Both the position numbers and the translations under genes were made by a program. Below, one piece after another: positions 58,062-64,000 of a DNA stretch of 64,000 nt (positions are counted from its first letter, which is position 1; each line of letters begins with the position of its first letter). The notes below the pieces were generated by a model that worked only from the letters and a program-made list of their open reading frames with translations, ran no database searches and was not told the origin of the DNA. The stretch covers positions 1,054,001 through 1,118,000 of the forward strand of contig OY759717.1 of NCBI GenBank assembly GCA_963662525.1, written 5' to 3'. This DNA comes from CAZSDU01 sp963662525 (GTDB lineage: Bacteria > Bacteroidota > Bacteroidia > Bacteroidales > FEN-979).

Positions 58062-61000
58062 AAAAACTCTCCGTTATTTTATGTTCAGTTATACTGATCA
58101 TTGGGATGACAACTCCGGTCATTGCCCAGAAAGAGCAAGGTAAATCCAGAGAGAAGGATAAACCGAAAGAAGATTCTGTCTATAATTCAGCCCTGGTCAG
58201 CGGTTTGAAATTCCGCAGTATCGGGCCGGCATTCTGTTCGGGTCGCATTGCCGATTTTGCTGTAAACCCGAAGAATCATAGTGAATGGTACGTGGGAGTA
58301 GCTTCCGGCCATATCTGGAAAACCATCAATAATGGCACCACCTTTACCCCGGTTTTCGACAATTATGGAGCTTATTCTGTCGGATCCGTTGTTATCGATC
58401 CGAACAATACAGCAGTCATCTGGGCAGGAACCGGTGAGAACAACCATCAGCGGTCGCTGGGCTATGGGGACGGTGTTTATAAAAGTACCGACGGCGGGCA
58501 AAGCTGGGTCAATATGGGGCTGAAAGAATCCCGTCAGATCGGAAAAATCGTGATAGATCCCCGAAATTCCAACGTTGTTTATGTGGCTGCCGAAGGCTCC
58601 GTCTGGGGCCCCGGTGGTGAACGCGGCTTATACAAAACCACCGATGGGGGTAAAACCTGGAAAAAAATCCTTAACATCAGTCAGCATACCGGTATAAATA
58701 ATGTATTGATGGACCCGCGCAATCCTGATGTCCTTTATGCTTCTTCAGAACAGCGGCGGCGGCATGTCTTCACGAAAATCGGAGGTGGCCCTGAAACAGC
58801 CATTTATAAATCGGTGGATGCCGGTGAAAATTGGGAAAAACTCAGTTCGGGTCTTCCCGGAGGGGATATGGGCGGAATAGGTATGGCTATTTCCCCGGTT
58901 GATCCCGACGTAATTTATGCTATCATTGAATCTGCTCCGGAGGCCTCCGGTTTTTATCGCAGTATCAACCGCGGCGCTTCCTGGGAGAAAATGAGCAATC
59001 ATGTGGCCCAGGGGCAATATTATAACGAGATTTACTGCGATCCTAAAAATGTAGATCAGGTTTATTCCGTTGAAACCGTTTCCCAGTTTACTGAAGATGG
59101 AGGCAAAACCTGGAAGCAACTTGGGAATAATAAACGTCACGTTGATGATCATGCGCTCTGGATTGATCCGGATGATACCCGTCATTTTTTCATTGGCAGC
59201 GACGGAGGAGCATATGAAACATTTGATGGAGGAAAGGAATTTATCTTTAAATCAAACCTCCCGGTTACCCAATTCTACCGGGTACAGGTTGATAACTCGA
59301 CTCCATTTTATTATGTTTACGGAGGCACGCAGGATAACAGCAGCATCGGCGGTCCCTCCCGGAATACCAGCAGCAGCGGGGTATTGAGCGATGAATGGTT
59401 CGTGACCAACGGAGGCGATGGTTTCTGGTCGCAGATCGACCCCCTGGATCCCAACATCGTGTATGCCGAATCCCAGTACGGAGGCATGGTACGTTATGAC
59501 AGGAAAAGCCAGGAGGCTGTCGATATCAGGCCTGAGCCCGGAAAAGGAGAAAACAGCTATCAATGGAACTGGAACACCCCCCTGCTGATCAGCCCTCATT
59601 CACATACCCGGCTTTATTGCGCTGCCAACAAGGTTTTCCGCAGCGATGACCGGGGAAATACCTGGCAGGTAATCAGCGATGATTTAACCGCTAAACTTGA
59701 CCGGAATAAATGGCCGGTCATGGATAAATACTGGAGCATCGATGCTGTTCAAAAAGATGTTTCCACTTCTCTTTATGGCACCATTATTTCGTTCGATGAA
59801 TCCCCGCTGAAAGAAAATCTTCTTTATGCAGGCACTGATGATGGTTGGATCCAGGTTACAGAAGACGCGGGCAAGAACTGGCGGAAAACGGAGAAATTTC
59901 CCGGGATTCCTGAAAACACTTATGTCAGTGATATTCTGGCTTCCCGTTTTAATGAAAATGTTGTCTTTGCCTCTTTCGACAATATCCTCAGGGACGACTT
60001 CAAACCTTATCTCCTGAAAAGCACCGACAAAGGACAAACATGGATCTCTATTTCCGGGAATCTGCCCGACGGTACAGTTCACAGCATCCTCCAGGATAAT
60101 ATCAATCCAGATCTGCTGTTTGCCGGTACAGAATTCGGATGTTTCTTTACCATCGATGGAGGAAAAAACTGGATTCAGCTAAAATCCGGCCTTCCGACCA
60201 TTTCCGTCCGTGATATGGCCCTTCAGACAAGGGAAAACGACCTGGTACTGGCCACCTTTGGACGCGGATTTTACATTCTTGATGATTATTCCTCCCTGAG
60301 ACAGGTTAAGCAAGAAACCATGGATAAAGATGCCTTTATTTTCCCGGTTAAAGATGCTTTAATATACTTACCCAATGACATGAAATACGGACAGGGTTCC
60401 ATGCCTTACCTTGCAAAAAATCCGGATTTTGGAGCGATCTTCACCTATTATCTGAATAAGGTCCCGAAAACATTAAAGGAAAAACGTAAGGCAAAGGAAG
60501 AAGCCTTATTTAAAAAAGGGGAGCCCATCCCTCAGCCAACGGAAGCCGAATTACGCACAGAGAAAAATGAATTATCTCCTTACCTGACCTTTACTGTTTC
60601 TGATGCTTCAGGAAACCCGGTCAGGACCATTCGCAAAAATGCTTTAAAAGGCATCAACCGGCTGGCCTGGGACCTGCGATATCAATCCACGCGAGCCATA
60701 GAAGCCGGTGAAACTTATGATCCCCTAGCTGACAATGGCAGTGGGGTGCTTGCTATGCCAGGCCGGTATTCAGTTTCCATAAGCCTGACTACTGCCGGTG
60801 AAACCAGGCATTTATCAGGCCCCGTGGCGTTTAATGCCGTGGTGCTTAACAATGTCAGTTTACCTGCCACTGACCGTTCGGCCATGACCTCCTTCCATCA
60901 GAAAGTGGCTGAGATTACCAGGGTAATACAAGGAACAGAAGCCTATGCCGAATGGCTGCTAAAACGCGATAACAGCATCCTCCAGGCACTGAACAGCACT

Positions 61001-61354
61001 CCCGCGGCTTCCGCCGAACGGGTACAAAAAGCCATGAATATTCATAATCAACTGAGCGATATTCTCAATACCAGGTTCAACCGCAGGACAAACAAGCCCA
61101 GCGAGGAAGAGAATCCCCCTGCCCCGGTTCCTCTCAATACAAGATTGAGCAAACTTACCTGGATAACATGGATGTCAACCGGTGCCCCTACCCAGGGACA
61201 ACAGGATGCCTTTGCCATACTGGAAGAAGAGTTTCCTCCTGTTTACGAGACCATCAAAAAAATCGGTAACAGCGATCTTCCTGAGCTTGAAAAATCTCTG
61301 GAACAGTTTCAGGCTCCTGTCACTCCGGGCAGACTTCCTGACTGGAAACATTAG
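58058..61354 (+). CDS. Secreted VPS10/BNR-repeat protein
   Basis: A 1098-aa protein with a signal peptide (1-24, ending at IAQK). The body is a double beta-propeller of BNR/Asp-box repeats (VYKSTDGGQSWVNMGLKES, LYKTTDGGKTWKK, LLKSTDKGQTWISIS), the family of sortilin/VPS10-like and xyloglucanase-like proteins. Residues about 760-1098 form a fibronectin-like segment and a helical C-terminus of the same family. The catalytic Asp pair of GH74 is not obvious, so peptide or protein binding is more likely than glycan hydrolysis. No sorting domain is visible at the end. It overlaps mtnA by four bases. Confidence 0.85.
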   Translation: MKKLSVILCSVILIIGMTTPVIAQKEQGKSREKDKPKEDSVYNSALVSGLKFRSIGPAFCSGRIADFAVNPKNHSEWYVGVASGHIWKTINNGTTFTPVFDNYGAYSVGSVVIDPNNTAVIWAGTGENNHQRSLGYGDGVYKSTDGGQSWVNMGLKESRQIGKIVIDPRNSNVVYVAAEGSVWGPGGERGLYKTTDGGKTWKKILNISQHTGINNVLMDPRNPDVLYASSEQRRRHVFTKIGGGPETAIYKSVDAGENWEKLSSGLPGGDMGGIGMAISPVDPDVIYAIIESAPEASGFYRSINRGASWEKMSNHVAQGQYYNEIYCDPKNVDQVYSVETVSQFTEDGGKTWKQLGNNKRHVDDHALWIDPDDTRHFFIGSDGGAYETFDGGKEFIFKSNLPVTQFYRVQVDNSTPFYYVYGGTQDNSSIGGPSRNTSSSGVLSDEWFVTNGGDGFWSQIDPLDPNIVYAESQYGGMVRYDRKSQEAVDIRPEPGKGENSYQWNWNTPLLISPHSHTRLYCAANKVFRSDDRGNTWQVISDDLTAKLDRNKWPVMDKYWSIDAVQKDVSTSLYGTIISFDESPLKENLLYAGTDDGWIQVTEDAGKNWRKTEKFPGIPENTYVSDILASRFNENVVFASFDNILRDDFKPYLLKSTDKGQTWISISGNLPDGTVHSILQDNINPDLLFAGTEFGCFFTIDGGKNWIQLKSGLPTISVRDMALQTRENDLVLATFGRGFYILDDYSSLRQVKQETMDKDAFIFPVKDALIYLPNDMKYGQGSMPYLAKNPDFGAIFTYYLNKVPKTLKEKRKAKEEALFKKGEPIPQPTEAELRTEKNELSPYLTFTVSDASGNPVRTIRKNALKGINRLAWDLRYQSTRAIEAGETYDPLADNGSGVLAMPGRYSVSISLTTAGETRHLSGPVAFNAVVLNNVSLPATDRSAMTSFHQKVAEITRVIQGTEAYAEWLLKRDNSILQALNSTPAASAERVQKAMNIHNQLSDILNTRFNRRTNKPSEEENPPAPVPLNTRLSKLTWITWMSTGAPTQGQQDAFAILEEEFPPVYETIKKIGNSDLPELEKSLEQFQAPVTPGRLPDWKH

Positions 61355-61357
61355 AAA

Positions 61358-62674
61358 ATGGCGAAAAGATCGATTTTTCAGGATATTCTCAGTATTCTGG
61401 GAAGCAATATCACAGTTACATTCAGCAACCTCATCATCGGGGTTCTGCTTTCGAGAATTCTGGGTGCGGCCGGCTATGGAATGTACTCTTCCATTATCGT
61501 GGTACCCATCATAGTGATCGGATTTACCCAGCTTGGAATACGGAGATCGGCCATCTATCATATCGGGCATAAAATCCTTCCGGAAAGCAATATCGTTTCA
61601 GCGCTTTTTATCCTCTTGCTTTGGACCAGCGCCCTGAGCATCATCATTTGCGGACTGGTATATTTTTTTTCGGAATCTGCCCCTTTTGATCCCCTGATCA
61701 TCGTGCTGGTCATGCTGACCATTCCCCTGCTTCTGCTTAATATTTTCGCAGGTGGGGTATTCCTGGGGAAGGATGAAATCAAGCGGGCCAGCATCATCAA
61801 CGCCGGTCCAAGCCTGCTGACCCTGATTCTCACCATTGTATTTGTATGGATTTTAAAATTGTCCGTTCTCGGCTCCTTCATCGCCATCGCTGCAGCCAAC
61901 GGAATCATGTTCATTTTTGTTTACCGGATCTTTGTCAGGGATTATGCCAACAGGATTACCTGGAAGTACCATGAACCCATCATGAAAAGCATGATCAAAC
62001 TCGGACTGGTAAATGCCATTGCTATTTTTATCATGCAACTGAATTACCGGCTGGACATCCTTATGCTGAAAAAATTGTCCAACCTTGAAGAGGTCGGCTT
62101 CTACTCCCTTGCGACCCAGATTGCTGAGCAATTATGGTACATTCCTTATGCGATTGAGACCATCATTCTGAGTCGCAGCGCCAACAGGGAAGAGGATCAG
62201 TTCATGGACAGAACGGTTGCTTCCATTTTCAGAATTTCATTGATGATAGGACTGTTGGGCAGCATTCTTATATTTTTCATTACTCCGGTAATGGTTCCGC
62301 TCATATTCGGGAAAGAGTACATCTCCAGTGTCCCCATGATTCAGACTATTTTACCGGGTATTCTGATCCTGATAGGTTTCAGGATCCTGAATAGCAGGCT
62401 GACCGGATTAGGAAAACCCCAGATCGCCATTTTTGCTTTTATTCCGGCCCTGGTCATTAATTTCGTCCTGAATATTCTGCTTATTCCCCGCTATGGAGGG
62501 ATTGGCTCTGCGTGGGCGACAAATGTCAGTTATGCCCTGGGTTCCATAATTTTTGTCGTGGCTTATTCCAGATTACTGAAAATGCCCGTTTCCAACATTT
62601 TACGATTCCGGAAAAGTGATTTTTATTTCTTCCGTGATGTCAAGAAATTATGGTCATCACGATATAAGGGATAA
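61358..62674 (+). CDS. Polysaccharide flippase (MOP superfamily, Wzx-like)
   Basis: A 438-aa membrane protein with 12 predicted helices, starting with an amphipathic KRSIFQDILSILGSNITVTF and going on with IIGVLLSRILGAAGYG, the opening of Wzx/MurJ-type flippases. It should move lipid-linked sugars across the inner membrane. It starts three bases after the stop of the VPS10-like gene, so it is in the same transcription unit. Its last 35 bases overlap the end of the convergent gene at 62640. Confidence 0.85.
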   Translation: MAKRSIFQDILSILGSNITVTFSNLIIGVLLSRILGAAGYGMYSSIIVVPIIVIGFTQLGIRRSAIYHIGHKILPESNIVSALFILLLWTSALSIIICGLVYFFSESAPFDPLIIVLVMLTIPLLLLNIFAGGVFLGKDEIKRASIINAGPSLLTLILTIVFVWILKLSVLGSFIAIAAANGIMFIFVYRIFVRDYANRITWKYHEPIMKSMIKLGLVNAIAIFIMQLNYRLDILMLKKLSNLEEVGFYSLATQIAEQLWYIPYAIETIILSRSANREEDQFMDRTVASIFRISLMIGLLGSILIFFITPVMVPLIFGKEYISSVPMIQTILPGILILIGFRILNSRLTGLGKPQIAIFAFIPALVINFVLNILLIPRYGGIGSAWATNVSYALGSIIFVVAYSRLLKMPVSNILRFRKSDFYFFRDVKKLWSSRYKG

Positions 62675-63704
62675 GGATAAAAAAAACGGTCGCGAGAATT
62701 TTAAGCCTGGCATCTATTTCAATGGTCAGACTTCTGGGGTCCGTTTGAAATAATATAAAAATAAAATATACCAGAATCATACAGAATCCCAGGGATGCAG
62801 TAAACACTGACCTTTCTGCATTCGGAAGTAAGGCTGGAAAGAATATATTGGCATATAAAAAGATACTGGACAGGAAATACAAAATGGCAAAAGAAAGAAA
62901 ATGTTTTTCTTTGTAATGCCTGAATGCAAAAAAGAGCAAACCGGTATAAATCAGGAATGAAAGGAAGGCCAGTATGCCAGAAGAATAGTTCATCAGAATA
63001 GCATCCTGGCTGTAATTCGCAAGATGGTTTGGGAAGATCAGAATCCTGAGGTAAAACAACAGGAACATCAGACCGGTTTTCAGGCCAAAGCTGGGTTTAA
63101 CCTCCGGAAAAAAAGATGGAAACAAACTCATATTCAGGGATAAAAATGCCGGCTCCAGCAATCTTTGGCTGAACCGGGCAATCAAGGCCAGGGCTACCAT
63201 GGCCGCAATCAATGGGAAACAATGACGAAATGAAAAGTCAGTAAAGAAAAAAAGAGCCAGGGGATAAATCAGGAGAAAGGGTAACATGGCCGGTGTAATC
63301 AGGCATCCTGTAAAAAAGATCAGCAGGGTCAGTACCAGAAATCTCATATTCCTTTTTTCAGCGTAATGCAGCAGAAACCATAAAGCAGCCAGCCCGCAGA
63401 TAAATGCGATCATTTCCGGGCGACCTTCCTTGCTGGTCACCACGCCGGTATGCACCGGATGTGCCATAAATAAAAGGGTGATCAGGAAGGGGAAAAGAAT
63501 GTTGAACCTTTGCAGCATTTGCTTCATAACAAAGAACAGAAGCAGGCAAAGGATGGTGTAAATCATCATATTCACCGCATTATGAAAAACCACCGCTTTG
63601 CCATATAAGATGATGCCAAAAAAAAGAAAGAAAAGAATCAGGTACTTGTTGGCCTTCCAGGAATTCCATGGCCGGATGGTGGGTTGTGGCAGATCCTTCT
63701 TCAT
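62640..63704 (-). CDS. TMTC-like multi-pass membrane protein
   Basis: A 354-aa protein with about nine membrane helices. LLFMAHPVHTGVVTSKEGRP (residues about 77-96) is the HP-H-(E/G)-V motif of TMTC/DUF1736-type, GT-C-like mannosyltransferase-related proteins (usual form LHPLHVEAVAWISGRKD). The Glu and Arg of the motif are present. TPR repeats, usual in the family, are absent. It may be a glycosyltransferase using a polyprenyl-phosphate sugar; the mannosyltransferase at 21292 could provide it. It shares four bases with the next gene upstream (63701-63704). Confidence 0.65.
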   Translation of the reverse strand: MKKDLPQPTIRPWNSWKANKYLILFFLFFGIILYGKAVVFHNAVNMMIYTILCLLLFFVMKQMLQRFNILFPFLITLLFMAHPVHTGVVTSKEGRPEMIAFICGLAALWFLLHYAEKRNMRFLVLTLLIFFTGCLITPAMLPFLLIYPLALFFFTDFSFRHCFPLIAAMVALALIARFSQRLLEPAFLSLNMSLFPSFFPEVKPSFGLKTGLMFLLFYLRILIFPNHLANYSQDAILMNYSSGILAFLSFLIYTGLLFFAFRHYKEKHFLSFAILYFLSSIFLYANIFFPALLPNAERSVFTASLGFCMILVYFIFILFQTDPRSLTIEIDARLKILATVFFILIPYIVMTIIS

Positions 63705-64000
63705 GCTTCCGGATAGATAGCCTTTGTGAGACGAATAAAATCATCGACCCCGAGTTGCTCGGGACGCAATGAAAACAAATCAGAAAGCGATTCAACACCT
63801 GCAGCATTTATGGAACCTGTCAGGGATCGGAGCGAATTTCTCAGGGTTTTCCGGCGCTGGTTAAAAGCAGTTTTTACAACCCTGAAATAGACTTCCTCAT
63901 TGCAATCAAGTTTCAGAGTTTTATTCCGCCTGAGCCTGATGACGGCCGATTTAACGCGGGGAGGCGGATAAAACACCGTTTCGTTAACCGTAAACAGATA
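63701..64000 (-). CDS. rsmA: 16S rRNA dimethyladenosine transferase RsmA (KsgA), C-terminal part
   Basis: The 3' part of the gene; the frame runs off the window edge at 64000. The 99 visible residues include VFYPPPRVKSAVIRL and TAFNQRRKTLRNSL, the hallmark C-terminal helices of KsgA. The N-terminal SAM domain lies outside. The enzyme dimethylates two adjacent adenines at the 3' end of 16S rRNA. Its stop overlaps the start of the TMTC-like gene by four bases. Confidence 0.9.
   Translation of the reverse strand, partial: YLFTVNETVFYPPPRVKSAVIRLRRNKTLKLDCNEEVYFRVVKTAFNQRRKTLRNSLRSLTGSINAAGVESLSDLFSLRPEQLGVDDFIRLTKAIYPEA

Overview
The window is almost certainly from a member of the Bacteroidota, probably class Bacteroidia. 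Several secreted proteins end in type IX secretion (T9SS) C-terminal sorting domains. Promoters carry the Bacteroidota -7 box TAnnTTTG in place of TATAAT, Shine-Dalgarno sites are weak, and there is a TonB-dependent receptor with a carboxypeptidase-regulatory-like N-terminus. No intact rRNA, tRNA or CRISPR array was found.

Positions 1-8.7 kb hold the early/lysogeny part of a prophage or related integrative element, which continues beyond the left edge. A repressor-like XRE gene (8092, +) diverges from a leftward transcription unit: a Cro-like regulator, a LuxR-type regulator with a Cys/His cluster, small proteins (one with a sliding-clamp-binding motif QLDLF), a CHC2/TOPRIM/helicase primase, small ORFs, a beheaded C5-methyltransferase fragment, and an intact C5-methyltransferase bracketed by two related palindromic repeats. 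The right end is marked by the 3' end of a tRNA with its terminator (8637-8697). The C-terminal remnant of a recombinase reads into this tRNA remnant from the right.

Positions 8.7-12.3 kb are a scar zone: the recombinase remnant, a T9SS protein with seven 49-residue repeats, the 3' half of a tRNA with a CAT anticodon fused to a broken IS5-like transposase, and a lipoprotein. A hybrid histidine kinase (12.3-14.2 kb) and two tandem paralogous 76-aa genes follow.

Positions 15-43 kb are mostly core chromosome: an rRNA methyltransferase and aminotransferase pair, a coiled-coil lipoprotein, an endonuclease/exonuclease/phosphatase, an operon of polyprenol-phosphate mannosyltransferase, dihydroorotase and a MORN lipoprotein, a secreted set (LTD protein, TonB receptor, phospholipase D-like protein), mfd, fbp, aspartokinase, PPi-type phosphofructokinase, a D-2-hydroxyacid dehydrogenase, an RND exporter, rfbA, a polyprenyl synthetase and an ABC-F ATPase. 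Positions 43-53.5 kb hold two giant paralogous T9SS surface proteins on either side of a small lipoprotein. Positions 53.6-64 kb hold rplU-rpmA, serS, an outer-membrane barrel, a lipoprotein, mtnA, a VPS10/BNR-repeat protein, a flippase, a TMTC-like membrane protein and the end of rsmA.

A recurring theme is small repeats that enter or extend coding sequence. A 60-nt palindromic element lies in frame in the rRNA methyltransferase gene, 8-bp ACTCACCA repeats lie in the 5' part of mfd, a related repeat ends the ABC-F gene, and a 7-bp repeat ends rplU. Members of the same families lie between genes. No complete new system could be demonstrated. The best leads are the repeat-flanked methyltransferase cassette, the octamer tract in mfd, the clamp-binding phage protein, the tRNA-based integration scars and the TonB receptor/PLD/LTD locus.
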